From Coriobacteriales bacterium (GTDB taxonomy: Bacteria > Actinomycetota > Coriobacteriia > Coriobacteriales > UBA8131), in assembly GCA_031282405.1 (NCBI GenBank), contig JAITDU010000023.1, positions 1 through 64,000 of the forward strand: a stretch of DNA of 64,000 bases, written 5' to 3'. Of the stretch, positions 35,007 through 44,920 are shown one piece after another. Within the stretch, counting starts at the first letter, position 1. Each line of letters opens with the position of its first letter. The notes beneath the pieces are model-generated. The model did not search any database, was not told where the DNA came from, and saw only the letters and a program-made list of their open reading frames with translations. The translations under genes and the position numbers were made by a program.

Positions 35007-36744
35007 GAAAGTGCTGGAGTATACCGGCGCCTACCGCAAAACCACCTACGGTTCGGCAGCCTTGATGTTTCTGGGACTGATAGCTAATGTGCTGCCGTTT
35101 TTTCTGGCATACCAGATCATCAAGCCCCTGTTGATAAAAGAGTCCCTCGCGTGGCAAACATCATTGTGGCTCGTTGCGGGAATCGCCCTTTGCGGCGTTC
35201 TGCATGCCGTCCTCTACATAAAGGGCCTAGATCTCTCACATAAAAGCGCGTATAACACGTTAAAGAACCTGCGTATCTCTTTACAGGGAAAACTGGAATC
35301 TCAGCCGCTGGGAACCATCCAAACAAAGGGATCAGGGGCGCTGAAGAAACTGTTTGTAGACGACATCGATGAGATCGAATTACTTTTGGCGCATGCGCTT
35401 CCCGAAGGACTCGCCAATCTTGCTGTGCCGATACTGATTTATGCGGGGATGTTCGTTGTGGACTGGAAGTTGGCGCTGCTCTCCCTGTGCGCACTGCCCC
35501 TGGGAATCACCTGCATGGCGGTCATGTATGGCATAGGCATGAAGGAAATGAAAAAGTGGTACGCCGCCGGTAAGAAGATGAATGACACTATTGTCGAATA
35601 TGTAAACGGCATGGAGGTCGTAAAGATCTTCGGACGCGACGGCGACTCTTATCGGCGCTTCGAGGAAGATGTAAGGGCATACCGTGACCTTACTCTCGCC
35701 TGGTATAAAGCCTGTTGGCCGTGGATGGCACTTTACACCAGCATCCTGCCCTGCGTCGCACTGTTCACTTTGCCACTCGGCACACTGTTTGTCCTGAACG
35801 GCTTTTCCAGCCTGCCGGATCTAGTGTTGATTCTCTGCATGGCCTTTTCCGTCGGTCCGTTGTTCCTGAAGGCACTGACATTCATGTCAACCATCCCTCA
35901 GATCAACCATAAGATTGGTGAATTGGAGAAAACCCTGAACTCAGAGCCCCTTGCGCAAAACGACGGGTCGTTTACGGGCAAAGATCATTCGATAGAGTTT
36001 GAGGATGTCTGTTTTGCCTATGAAGAAGCTGAAGTTCTCCACGGTGTATCGCTGAAGGCCGCCGAAGGATGCCTTGTCGCCTTTGTCGGGGAATCCGGTT
36101 CGGGAAAATCCACGCTGGCAAAATTGCTCGTACATTTCTATGATGTATCGAGCGGCAGCATACGAATAGGCGGACAGGACGTGCGCGACATGAGCCTTGA
36201 AGCCTTGAATGACGAGATATCCTTTGTCGCGCAGGAGCAGTTCCTGTTCAACATCACTTTGCTGGAAAATATCCGCCTTGGCAGGCCAGGTGCCACCGAT
36301 GCAGAAGTTCTCGCTGCTGCCGAAAAGGCGCAGTGTGGCGAATTTCTGGAGCGGCTCGAACAAGGCATATCCACCTTGGCTGGCGACGGCGGCAAGCAAC
36401 TCTCCGGCGGGGAGCGGCAGAGGATCAGCCTGGCGCGGGCGATCCTCAAAGACGCGCCAATCATCGTGCTTGACGAGGCGACCGCCTTCATGGATCCCGA
36501 AAACGAGGAGAAGATGAACGACGCCATCGCAGAATTGATCGTTGATAAAACCGTAATCGTCATTGCCCACAGACTGCCCTCTATCATTGACGCCGACCTG
36601 ATAGCCGTGCTTGACAAGGGCAATCTTGCGGCGGCGGGTAGACATGCGGAGCTTTTGAGTGGCTGCGCCACATATCAAAAGCTGTGGCAGGCCGCCGAGA
36701 GCAGCACCGCCTGGTCGGTCAGCGTGAAAGGAGAAGCGGACTAA
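34999..36744 (+). CDS. ABC transporter with fused permease and ATPase (YbtP/IrtA-like), half 1
   Basis: 581 residues. Residues 1 to about 310 are a type I exporter-fold membrane domain with six helices. The ATPase part has Walker A GESGSGKST, signature LSGGERQR, Walker B IIVLDEATAFMD and switch IAHR. Together with the next gene it would form a heterodimer. In YbtPQ and IrtAB this fold imports ferric siderophores, in others it exports. The operon context with an AraC protein fits the import type. ATG 34999 overlaps the AraC stop, so translation is coupled. Confidence 0.85.
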   Translation: MFKKVLEYTGAYRKTTYGSAALMFLGLIANVLPFFLAYQIIKPLLIKESLAWQTSLWLVAGIALCGVLHAVLYIKGLDLSHKSAYNTLKNLRISLQGKLESQPLGTIQTKGSGALKKLFVDDIDEIELLLAHALPEGLANLAVPILIYAGMFVVDWKLALLSLCALPLGITCMAVMYGIGMKEMKKWYAAGKKMNDTIVEYVNGMEVVKIFGRDGDSYRRFEEDVRAYRDLTLAWYKACWPWMALYTSILPCVALFTLPLGTLFVLNGFSSLPDLVLILCMAFSVGPLFLKALTFMSTIPQINHKIGELEKTLNSEPLAQNDGSFTGKDHSIEFEDVCFAYEEAEVLHGVSLKAAEGCLVAFVGESGSGKSTLAKLLVHFYDVSSGSIRIGGQDVRDMSLEALNDEISFVAQEQFLFNITLLENIRLGRPGATDAEVLAAAEKAQCGEFLERLEQGISTLAGDGGKQLSGGERQRISLARAILKDAPIIVLDEATAFMDPENEEKMNDAIAELIVDKTVIVIAHRLPSIIDADLIAVLDKGNLAAAGRHAELLSGCATYQKLWQAAESSTAWSVSVKGEAD

Positions 36745-38489
36745 TGATTGCATTAATGAGACGTATCGTCACTTTCGCGGGCAGGTACAAGGGTCGGATC
36801 TACCTGGCACTGGTGTTTTCCTTTCTGAAATCCCTTCTTTCCAAAGCACCGATCGGACTCGCCTTCTACGTCCTGCTGATGTTTTACGAGGGCAGGCAGT
36901 CTCCTGAACTTTGCCTGACCGTCGCCGCCTCCATGGTCGTCTGCGTACTTTTGCAGATTCTGTTTCAGCATCTGGATAATAAATTGCAATCATCGGCAGG
37001 ATTTTTGGTTATGGCAGAAAAGCGCACGGAACTCGGCGCGCATCTGCGACGCATGAATATGGGATATTTCACAGAAGGCAACATCGGCAAGATCAGCTCG
37101 GTACTCTCTACGGACATGGCCTTTGTAGAAAACAACTGCATGATGGTGCTGGCAGATCTCATCAGCTACCTGTTTGCTCAGATCATCATGATTGCGTTTC
37201 TTCTTTTCTTCAACATCTGGCTGGGGCTTGTGGCAATCGTCATTTGCCTGGTCGCGCATTTCATCGCCAATAAAATGCACCGGCAAGCACTTGCCGACTC
37301 GGCTGCGCGCCAGGAACAAAACGAGAATCTCACCGAATCGGTGTTGGATTACATCGAGGGAATCGGGATCATCAAGACATACAATCTGCTGGGTGAGAAA
37401 TCCCGAGAATTGACTGACAATTTTCAGAAGACCTGCGACGAAAATCTCATCTTTGAAAAGCATCTTTTGCCTTGGCAGATGTGTCTGAATGTCGTCTTTG
37501 CGTTGGGCGCGGCGCTGATTATCGCACTTGCTACAACACTATACTCAAACACATTGATGAGCGCGATTACGGTGGTCGGCATCCTGCTTTTTGCCTTTGA
37601 TGTGTTCGCACCGCTGAAGACACTGTATGGGCAAAGCATCCGCCTGACAATCATGAACAGCTGTCTCGACCGCCTGGAGGAAGTCTTTGCCGAAGCCGAA
37701 TTGCCGGACAGCGGCAAGAGCGCCATCCCGCAGGCCAGCGACGCGCCAGAGATCAGTTTTGAGAATGTCAGCTTTGCTTACGGCGAGAAGGACGTGCTCA
37801 GCGGCATATCCTTTACGCTTGAAAAAGACAGGATGACGGCGCTCGTTGGACCCTCAGGAGGAGGGAAGTCGACAATTGCGAGCCTTCTCCCCCGCTTCTG
37901 GGATGCGAAAAGCGGTTGCATACGTATGCGCGGCATCGATGTGCGCGAAGTACCTCTTAGGGAGCTCATCGCAAACATCAGTATGGTCTTCCAACGGGTC
38001 TATCTATTCAAGGATACGGTTTACAACAATATTGCCTTAGGCAGACCGGATGCGACGGAAGCCGAGATTATCACCGCCGCGAAAAAGGCGCGTTGCTACG
38101 ACTTTGTCCAAGCGCTGCCCAACGGCTTTCAGACCATGATAGGCGAAGGCGGCCAGACGCTTTCCGGGGGCGAAAAGCAACGCATCTCCATTGCCCGCTG
38201 CATCCTCAAAGACGCACCGATCGTTATCCTCGACGAAGCAACTGCCAGTGTGGATGCGGACAACGAAAGCTACATACAGGCCGCCATCAGCGAGCTTTGC
38301 CGGGGCAAGACTCTGCTGGTCATAGCTCATAGGTTAAACACCATTCGCCATGCCGACGAAATTCTCGTCATTGAGAAGGGCAGAGTCGTGCAACAGGGAA
38401 CCCACGATAAGCTGATGTGTGAGGCGGGCGTGTACCGCGCGTTTGTGAGCGCCAGAGAAAACAGCCGCGGCTGGAGCCGAAAAAGATAG
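36744..38489 (+). CDS. ABC transporter with fused permease and ATPase (YbtQ/IrtB-like), half 2
   Basis: 581 residues, same architecture as the preceding gene: six membrane helices, then Walker A GPSGGGKST, signature LSGGEKQR, Walker B IVILDEATASVD and IAHRLNTIRHAD. Its ATG overlaps the preceding stop (TAATG). Both ATPases keep catalytic Glu after the Walker B Asp, so both sites look active, unlike asymmetric heterodimers. It ends the operon. No clear terminator hairpin follows. Confidence 0.85.
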   Translation: MIALMRRIVTFAGRYKGRIYLALVFSFLKSLLSKAPIGLAFYVLLMFYEGRQSPELCLTVAASMVVCVLLQILFQHLDNKLQSSAGFLVMAEKRTELGAHLRRMNMGYFTEGNIGKISSVLSTDMAFVENNCMMVLADLISYLFAQIIMIAFLLFFNIWLGLVAIVICLVAHFIANKMHRQALADSAARQEQNENLTESVLDYIEGIGIIKTYNLLGEKSRELTDNFQKTCDENLIFEKHLLPWQMCLNVVFALGAALIIALATTLYSNTLMSAITVVGILLFAFDVFAPLKTLYGQSIRLTIMNSCLDRLEEVFAEAELPDSGKSAIPQASDAPEISFENVSFAYGEKDVLSGISFTLEKDRMTALVGPSGGGKSTIASLLPRFWDAKSGCIRMRGIDVREVPLRELIANISMVFQRVYLFKDTVYNNIALGRPDATEAEIITAAKKARCYDFVQALPNGFQTMIGEGGQTLSGGEKQRISIARCILKDAPIVILDEATASVDADNESYIQAAISELCRGKTLLVIAHRLNTIRHADEILVIEKGRVVQQGTHDKLMCEAGVYRAFVSARENSRGWSRKR

Positions 38490-38604
38490 CATTCAGCCGG
38501 GTTCTCCCGTTAGCTTTTAATAACTTTTAAGGATTCTACCGCCACCAGTTGCGGCCACATCGCCGCCAGATCCTTTTGACTTTGCCACAGAGGGAGTTCG
38601 GAGC

Positions 38605-38724
38605 ATGAGTCCGGAAGAATATATTGCACAACAGCCCGAAGAGCTTCATGGCGCGCTGCATAAGTTGGCGAACGTCATACGCTACAACACAGGACAGCAG
38701 AGAGAGGATCGGCATGATTCCTGA
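38605..38724 (+). pseudogene. DUF1801 (YdhG-like) N-terminal fragment
   Basis: A 39-codon frame with a good ribosome site (GGAG before ATG 38605). It begins MSPEEYIAQQPEELHGALHK, the start of DUF1801 proteins, which are about 120 residues long. The rest is missing, and the frame runs into the cupin remnant. Confidence 0.5.
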
Positions 38725-39015
38725 AACCATCGTTTACCAGTGGGGAGACACAAACCCGACGAGCAAGCACCATGATGAATTTGAGCATGAGAAATACCTG
38801 ATTGTTCCGAAGGAGGACAACCAATGCACAGTCGCCATCATGGAAGTGCCGCCCGGAAAAACGCTTGTCCTTACCACTTTTATATAAGTATTACTGAGGT
38901 GTTCTATATCATTTCCGGAGAGGGATTGCTTGAGACTCAAGGTAGCGAGTGGCGCGTTGCTGCAGGTGATGTCTTGGTATTTCCGCCGGGTGCAAGCGGC
39001 GCACACCTGACTTGA
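38714..39015 (+). pseudogene. Frameshifted small cupin protein
   Basis: ATG 38714 opens a cupin N-terminus (VYQWGDTNPTSKHHDEFEHE, then VAIMEVPPGK) that stops at 38887. In the next frame, from about 38855, the rest of the cupin continues: EVFYIISGEGLLETQGSEW, then AAGDVLVFPPGASGAH. A single indel near 38855-38865 would restore one cupin of about 100 residues. It could be a real mutation or a sequencing error. Confidence 0.72.
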
Positions 39016-39062
39016 CCGCTTTTCTCGAATAACTCTCAACCAATTATCAATTGCGCTGGTAG

Positions 39063-39526
39063 ATGCGCTGCCTTATCGTGCAAAACACGAAAAAGATGGT
39101 GGTGGAAAGTACGTATTCAGAACTGTTGTGGGATGCATTGTCAGTCGTATACGACTCTTTGGGATTTGACAGGCTTGGCGATGAGACCTTCAAACAGCTG
39201 GTGCTGTCGCGCATCATTGAGCCGACAAGCAAGCTGGATACCATTCGGGTGATTGGGGATCTGGGGTTAAAGCCGCCTACGAACTCCCATATCCATAGAA
39301 CGCTTAGGCGAGTGGTGAATGCAGGGTATCGCGCTATCTTGTCCGCCGCCTGCTTTGAGCATGCGTTGCCAAAAACTCTTTCACTTCTGCTCTACGATGT
39401 CACTACGCTTTTCTTTGAGATTCAACGCGAGGACGACTACCGCAGGCCGGAGATGAGCAAAGAAAGACGGCTGAAGCCACAGATCACGCTTGGGCTGCTT
39501 GTGGCCGACGACGGTTTTCCTTTGGA
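39063..39526 (+). pseudogene. IS1634-like transposase fragment
   Basis: Reads FKQLVLSRIIEPTSKLDTIR and LLLYDVTTLFFEIQREDDYR, then SKERRLKPQITLGLL, conserved blocks of IS1634-family (DDE) transposases. The N-terminal domain is missing, with a stop just before ATG 39063. The frame breaks after GFPLEV at 39526, where unrelated sequence begins. Later catalytic residues are lost, so it is inactive. Confidence 0.75.
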
Positions 39527-39876
39527 GGTATCATATCGAAGCCGTGGTAGACGGCCTCGGCGCTGGGATAGACCTTGCTTACCGGCACCGGATTTTTGGT
39601 CGGCAGGTTGAACAGCGTCCGCTCGATGGACTGGAGCTGGTTGACACCCGGCTTGCCCAGCCCCTGCATGCCCAATAGGGCAATCTTGAGGCGGGCCGGC
39701 TCATGCGAAAAGCAGGAGCAGATATAGCCGCCGCCATTGCCGTGGGCGATAGAGACCCGCGATTTAGCCCAGCAACGGGCCAAAGCCTTGGTGGTGTGGG
39801 CCTTCACGTCGCACTTCTCCGCAGCCCAAGCCGGCGTCTTAGGCGTACCGTCATCGCCGCCCATGACGTGATACAA
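39527..39876 (-). pseudogene. Molybdopterin oxidoreductase fragment
   Basis: About 117 codons on the minus strand read DGTPKTPAWAAEKCDV, SRVSIAHGNGGG, then SHEPARLKIALLGMQGLGKP and NPVPVSKVYPSAEAVYHG. These are central blocks of the large MopB enzymes common in Eggerthellaceae. Both ends are missing, and one end is joined directly to the transposase fragment. It is not derived from the intact enzyme at 42602-44920, whose matching region differs. Confidence 0.65.
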
Positions 39877-40106
39877 AGATTATACGGAGAAGGAGCAAGG
39901 TGGTTCAATGATCAGTTTGAAGCTGGTTATCGCAGCCTGCTGCCCAGAGATCGCTGACTGTACAACTTTTGTTCACACAAAACCTGATGTGTCCAACTAC
40001 CTTAGACATAAACGCATTTCTGTATGATTTTTTGGACGGTTTAACATGTGTATAATGGTAGCGTTGAACAAATGGTGCCGATTGAACGTGAGAGGAGACG
40101 GGCACT

Positions 40107-40736
40107 ATGATCAACGAGACTGTTTCGCAGGAAGCTGTGCTGTCTAGATCATTCCGCACCAAAATTAGAATCGCCCAGGCGTTGAATAGCCTTTGCGAAC
40201 AGACGCCCTATCTGAAGATCTCAGCTGAGGCTATTGCCAAGAAAGCCGACATCAGTCGCAGTGGCTTCTATCACCATTTTGCCGACAAAGATGCCATCGT
40301 CCAATGGCTGACGTCGATGTTCTACTCCTATGGTGTAGACCAGATTGGTCGTTCGCTTACCTGGTTTGAGAGCTACCTGGCCACCACACGCAGCTTCATG
40401 CACTTTCGATCATTGTTTGTCAGCGAGCCGGAGAATGTCAGTTACAGCTCCGGGCGTTCCTTTTACATCAGGCACCGCCTACAAACCCTGCGCGAGACCC
40501 TGACACAGTACAAGCATCTGGATATCAGCGATTTGCTGGCCTTTCAGATAGAGGCCCTGGTGCACACCGAGGTAGCCATGACCAGCAAGTATTTTGATCA
40601 GATGGACTGCACGCTCAAGCAGTTTTGTGACATGATGGAAACTGCCGTACCTCGCGAACTGCACGACATCTTGGCCGAGCCAGAGGAACACGTCCTGCTC
40701 AAGGGCGACTTCTGGATCTCCAGTGGCATGAGCTGA
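40107..40736 (+). CDS. TetR/AcrR-family regulator
   Basis: 209 residues. N-terminal helix-turn-helix: IRIAQALNSLCEQTPYLKIS, then AEAIAKKADISRSGFYHHFADKD, the TetR signature. The C-terminal ligand domain is typical in length. GAGGAG precedes ATG 40107. It converges with the MFS gene (36 bp between stops) of the molybdoenzyme cluster and may control it, though no operator was identified. Confidence 0.88.
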   Translation: MINETVSQEAVLSRSFRTKIRIAQALNSLCEQTPYLKISAEAIAKKADISRSGFYHHFADKDAIVQWLTSMFYSYGVDQIGRSLTWFESYLATTRSFMHFRSLFVSEPENVSYSSGRSFYIRHRLQTLRETLTQYKHLDISDLLAFQIEALVHTEVAMTSKYFDQMDCTLKQFCDMMETAVPRELHDILAEPEEHVLLKGDFWISSGMS

Positions 40737-40771
40737 GCAATGTAGGTTCAACTCCAGGCGGCCGATGGTGC

Positions 40772-42040
40772 TTATTCCACCGGCCCAGCCTCGGCCATCT
40801 TCTCCTGCATCAACTTGCCCTTCAAGCCGAGTTCGGGCACAAAGAGGAAAACGACAGCAGACGCGATTACAAAAACAGCACAAAGCACGAAGAAAATCTC
40901 GGTCACGCTGGAACCGTCAGCGCCGAGCGACAGCGGCGTGAAGAGGAAAGATGGTATCAGATAAGCACCAAGATTCTGGAAGAAGGTCTGGATGCCGCCG
41001 GCAGTACCGAGGAACTGCTTGGGAAGCGTTGGGATCAGACCAACAGAACCCTTTACCAAACCGATATTGCCCCACTGAATAAATGCACCGACCATAATCA
41101 AAGGCAGAGTGTATGCGCCAAGTGGAAGCATCCAGCCGATAATCAGGAAAACTGACCCAACCACAGCCATGGTGATAAAGACTGGCTTAATCCGCTTGAT
41201 TTTGTCAGCCAGAGGACCCGCAATCCAGTTTGAGGGCATGCCGACAATGTTTAGTATGGAAGCCCAAATTGCGGCATCAGCCGGGTTCACGCCCTTGCCT
41301 ATGAAGACCACAGGAACGTTTCCGGCATAGGACGCGCTTGATGCCATAGTAAGCACCATTGCCAGGGAGACAAGAATAAGGATTTTGTTGGTACAAACGG
41401 TCTTAATAGCTTTTGCAGAATAATCATCTTTTATCGTCACATAGTCCTTTGGCATCCTGGCAAAGGCAAACCAGACAACGCAGGCAGCTGCAAAAACAAC
41501 AGAGGTAGCAGTGAACATTGCTGTCGGGTCAGTTGGGAACAACGCGCCGGCAAAATACATCAGGCTTACAACGCCAATGCCGGCACCAGAAACATATAAG
41601 GTCATGCCGGTAGACATAGTGTGCTTGAACCACGGCTGGAGAAACTTGACCGAGTTGGCGTTCATGCCAGCAAGACCGGTGCCGATCAAGAAGCTGAACA
41701 CGAATACCAGGGGGAAGCTCTCGGCCTGAGTGGCAAAGACGCGAGCAACGCTGGACACGAACGCAATGACCATTGCGATGCCCAAGACCTTGGTAACGCC
41801 GAACCTATCGGCAAGAATACCAGCCGGGATAGACATGATTGCGCCGGCCAGAAAACTACACATAGTCAGTTGAACGAAGGCACCCGGAGATACGCCCCAT
41901 CCACCGATGATAATCTCAGAGTATGCCCCTGGCAGTACCGCAGAACCCATGCAGATTGCATGCATGAGCAGGATGCAGAGTACTGCAATCCAGCGTTTGG
42001 GGGAAAGTTCTTCCAGTTGATACTTTGCTGATTCAGCCAT
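40772..42040 (-). CDS. MFS transporter of the molybdoenzyme cluster
   Basis: 422 residues with about 12 membrane helices. The loop 2-3 motif GILADRFGVTKVLG fits the MFS signature, and a second copy GPLADKIKRIK starts the second half. I chose ATG 42040 (GAGGAG upstream), four residues inside the longest frame. It follows the Fe-S subunit by 131 bp on the same strand, so it likely moves the substrate or product of the molybdoenzyme. Confidence 0.87.
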   Translation of the reverse strand: MAESAKYQLEELSPKRWIAVLCILLMHAICMGSAVLPGAYSEIIIGGWGVSPGAFVQLTMCSFLAGAIMSIPAGILADRFGVTKVLGIAMVIAFVSSVARVFATQAESFPLVFVFSFLIGTGLAGMNANSVKFLQPWFKHTMSTGMTLYVSGAGIGVVSLMYFAGALFPTDPTAMFTATSVVFAAACVVWFAFARMPKDYVTIKDDYSAKAIKTVCTNKILILVSLAMVLTMASSASYAGNVPVVFIGKGVNPADAAIWASILNIVGMPSNWIAGPLADKIKRIKPVFITMAVVGSVFLIIGWMLPLGAYTLPLIMVGAFIQWGNIGLVKGSVGLIPTLPKQFLGTAGGIQTFFQNLGAYLIPSFLFTPLSLGADGSSVTEIFFVLCAVFVIASAVVFLFVPELGLKGKLMQEKMAEAGPVE

Positions 42041-42171
42041 TTTTCTCCTCACCTCGTTGTGGTTAACTAGTTGTCATTCCTTGCATATGTCTTTGATCCG
42101 TTCATTCGTCCATCGACTTATCTCAAGAGGATGTCAGGCAGAGACATGCGCCTCTGCCTGGATGTTTAGAT

Positions 42172-42588
42172 TTACGGTAGGTAGATCAGTACTCGCCTGC
42201 CAATTTGCTCGGCCCGGCTGGACAGTTCGGACAGCGACCCGTACTCCATCACCCGAGCCTGACAGGTCTGCACACAGCGCGGCACCTCGCCTTTGGCGGT
42301 AAGGTCGCCACAGAGGTCACAGAGCTCGGTTGGCTCGGGAATGTAGGTCCAGTGCATCTTGCCATGACTGATACTGCCTTCGATCTCAATATCGGCGGCC
42401 TTCTTGTCCTCGGTGGCGGCGTAGAACTTCTCGCTGCGCAAATCCTTGGCATCAAGCGGCCAAGGGCCGTCCTCCAGCACCTTGATGCCCCACTGGCCCA
42501 AAGGCAGATCCTGCTTCATTTGGCAGGCCATCTCGCAGGACTTGCAGCCGCTGCACCAGTCGTAGTGGATCAGTAATCCATTTGCCAT
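42172..42588 (-). CDS. 4Fe-4S ferredoxin-type electron-transfer subunit
   Basis: 138 residues. Cluster motifs are CSGCKSCEMACQ near the N-terminus, then CDLCGDLTAKG followed by PRCVQTC. This is the beta subunit pattern of DmsB/PhsB-like enzymes but shorter, with room for two or three clusters. GAGGAGAAG precedes ATG 42588. It starts 13 nt after the stop of the molybdopterin gene, so the two are an operon and form one complex. No membrane anchor subunit is nearby. Confidence 0.88.
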   Translation of the reverse strand: MANGLLIHYDWCSGCKSCEMACQMKQDLPLGQWGIKVLEDGPWPLDAKDLRSEKFYAATEDKKAADIEIEGSISHGKMHWTYIPEPTELCDLCGDLTAKGEVPRCVQTCQARVMEYGSLSELSSRAEQIGRRVLIYLP

Positions 42589-42601
42589 TTTCTTCTCCTC
42601 T

Positions 42602-44920
42602 CTACACCTGTGCCAGAACGGGCGGGGCGGGCAGATGGTTATCCAAATCGTTGTCGTCGGTGACCTTGTAGACCTTGCAGATCTCGCACTTGAAGGTGTC
42701 GCCAAAGCCCAGCTTACCAATGGCCTTGTGCGGCATGATCACGTTGATGTTGGACTTGCGAAAACCATACAACGACGGCTCCTCCGGGTCATCCTCGGGA
42801 TACCACCAGCCATGATGGGCGTGTACTACACGGGGATCCAGCGAGTAGGTCAAGCTGGCCTTTTGTTTAACGCGGCCAAAGGGGTTCTCGATCCAGGCCC
42901 AGTCACCGTCTTCGATACCCAGACTTTTGGCGGTGTCCGGATGCAGTTCCAGCAGCGGCCACTTGACCTGCTGACGCAGGCGGTCAATCTGGCGATGTTC
43001 AGAGTGGAAGGAGGTGTAGCTGCGTCCACCGGTGGTCAGCACCAGCGGGTATTCCTTGAACAGTTCGGGGGTGGAGATGGGCGAGCGAGGCGGCTCGACG
43101 AAGTAGGGCAGCGGGTCGTCACCATAGTTGCTATAGGCATGTGACCACAGCTCAATGCGACCGGTCTGGCTCATGTAGCCTAAGCCCCCATCAAAGCGCA
43201 TCAGGCCCTTCTCGCACTTGCGGTAAATCTCCTCGGGTTGGATGGTGTGCTTCTGCTGCAGGGTCTCAAAGGTCTCGCCGGGGGGCAGGAGATATTTTTC
43301 AAAGTATTTGGCCGGCGTGTTTACCTCGTTCCAATACTCTGGGAAGAGTCGTTTACCCACCTCGATCATGAACTCCAGGTCGGAGTAACCCTCCACCACG
43401 TCGATGGCCTTGTTACACATACCGTAAAAGGCGATGTTGAAGCTGTAGTGGCTGACCACCAATGTGTCGTGTTCCACCCAGGTTTTTAGCGGGATGACCA
43501 GGTCACAAACCGCCATGGTTGTGGGGTTGTGAAAGATCTCGGTAGCGCAGGCGAACTCGAAGGAGTTCTTCATTGCTTCCAACCAGCGAGTTTGAGCAGC
43601 TGAGATAGCACCACCGACCACATTGGAGCTCTGAAAGACGCCCATCCGCAGACGATAAGGTTCAAAACTCTCCAGAGTATCCAATACGCTGTCCGGATGG
43701 TTGGTGCTCATCAGGTCGCAGACGAAGGGGAACTCCTTGGCTCCAATTCGCTTATCGAACAACTGCTTGCTGACAGTGTCAGCTTCCATGGCACGACTGA
43801 TCATGTCCACGTTGGTGTCATTTTTAGTCGGTAGGCCCAGCGTGTTGCCGCCAGGGACATCCATGTTATCTGTGATGGCAATCAGTGACAACAGAGCGTG
43901 GCCAACCTGAATGCCGTTGGGATTTTGATCCACGGCCAGGCCCCAACCGATGGCAGAGTGTTTGCCCTCAGGGTGAGCCGCGTATTTGCGGGCTGCGTCG
44001 TAGATCTGCTCGGCTGGTACCCAGGTAATCTTCTCAACCTTTTCTGGCGGGTATTCCTGGACACGCTCCTGCAGCGCCTCGAAGCCATAGGTCCACTTTT
44101 CAACCGCGTCATGATCGTAAAGATCCTCGTTGATGATTACGTTGAGCAAGGACAGTGCCAAGGCGGCATCGGTACCGGGGCGCAGTTGTAGGTGGACGTC
44201 AGCCTTGGAGGCTATCCAGGTCAGACGCGGGTCGGCAACAATCAGCTTGGTATCGCAGTCTTTCATCATGTCCACAACCGAATGTCCCCAGAAACCGTCA
44301 GCGTTGCTTTTGAGCGGCTCCTTGCCCCAGAGCAAGATGTAGTTGGGGGCACTCCAGCCTTCGTGGTCGTAGCGGTCGGCGTAGCGGGCGGCATAGTCGA
44401 TCTCTGGATATCCGCCGCCCATCAGGTAGGCCACCGAACTCACACGCGGGGCGTAACAGGACCAGCCGCTCTGGGCATAACAGGCGTTGGGTGAGCCAAA
44501 ACTCATAAAGGTCAGCTCGTTGTGATACATCGTGGCCTCACGGCCGGTGCCGCAGAAAACGACGATGCTCTCCGGCCCATAGGTATCGCGGAAGTAGCGT
44601 GTCTTCTCCTCCAAAAGATCCATGGCTTCGTCCAGCGATATCTCCCGCCACTTGTTCTTGCCACGATCAGCGCGGTCGCGGATCTGCGGCCTGTAGATGC
44701 GATCCTTGTGATAGACCACGTCTTTGATGGCCAGACATCTGGGGCAAAGTGCCCCGCGGTTGATGGGATGTTCAGGGTCGCCTTCTACGTCTACCAGCTT
44801 GCCGTCCTTAACATGCAGTTGCACACCGCAACCCACCGGGTGACATCCTGGTGGTGACCAGGCGCAACTGCGGACAATGGTTTCGCCCATCTCCTCTCGC
44901 TTCCATGGTTTTGCGGCCAT
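42602..44920 (-). CDS. Molybdopterin-dependent oxidoreductase, cytoplasmic (acetylene hydratase / dehydroxylase-like)
   Basis: 772 residues, DMSO-reductase superfamily. An N-terminal 4Fe-4S site is formed by Cys19, Cys26, Cys31 and Cys59 or Cys62 (SCAWSPPGCHPVGCG, then LCPRC). Cys155 in GWSCYAPRV lies where formate dehydrogenase has its SeCys, so it is the likely Mo ligand. Further MopB blocks are ILLWGKEPLKSNADG, DMDVPGGNTLG and the C-terminal molybdopterin domain (TTGGRSYTSFHSEHRQ). There is no Tat signal, so the enzyme is cytoplasmic. With the small Fe-S subunit and MFS partner, the locus resembles gut catechol dehydroxylase and transhydroxylase loci. The true substrate is unknown; assignment beyond family is inference. 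Confidence 0.85.
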   Translation of the reverse strand: MAAKPWKREEMGETIVRSCAWSPPGCHPVGCGVQLHVKDGKLVDVEGDPEHPINRGALCPRCLAIKDVVYHKDRIYRPQIRDRADRGKNKWREISLDEAMDLLEEKTRYFRDTYGPESIVVFCGTGREATMYHNELTFMSFGSPNACYAQSGWSCYAPRVSSVAYLMGGGYPEIDYAARYADRYDHEGWSAPNYILLWGKEPLKSNADGFWGHSVVDMMKDCDTKLIVADPRLTWIASKADVHLQLRPGTDAALALSLLNVIINEDLYDHDAVEKWTYGFEALQERVQEYPPEKVEKITWVPAEQIYDAARKYAAHPEGKHSAIGWGLAVDQNPNGIQVGHALLSLIAITDNMDVPGGNTLGLPTKNDTNVDMISRAMEADTVSKQLFDKRIGAKEFPFVCDLMSTNHPDSVLDTLESFEPYRLRMGVFQSSNVVGGAISAAQTRWLEAMKNSFEFACATEIFHNPTTMAVCDLVIPLKTWVEHDTLVVSHYSFNIAFYGMCNKAIDVVEGYSDLEFMIEVGKRLFPEYWNEVNTPAKYFEKYLLPPGETFETLQQKHTIQPEEIYRKCEKGLMRFDGGLGYMSQTGRIELWSHAYSNYGDDPLPYFVEPPRSPISTPELFKEYPLVLTTGGRSYTSFHSEHRQIDRLRQQVKWPLLELHPDTAKSLGIEDGDWAWIENPFGRVKQKASLTYSLDPRVVHAHHGWWYPEDDPEEPSLYGFRKSNINVIMPHKAIGKLGFGDTFKCEICKVYKVTDDNDLDNHLPAPPVLAQV

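Noticed and set aside
39880-39957. Short protein-like stretch (YGEGARWFNDQFEAGYRSLL)
   Set aside because: Looks like the C-terminus of some protein, but too short to name; could be chance.
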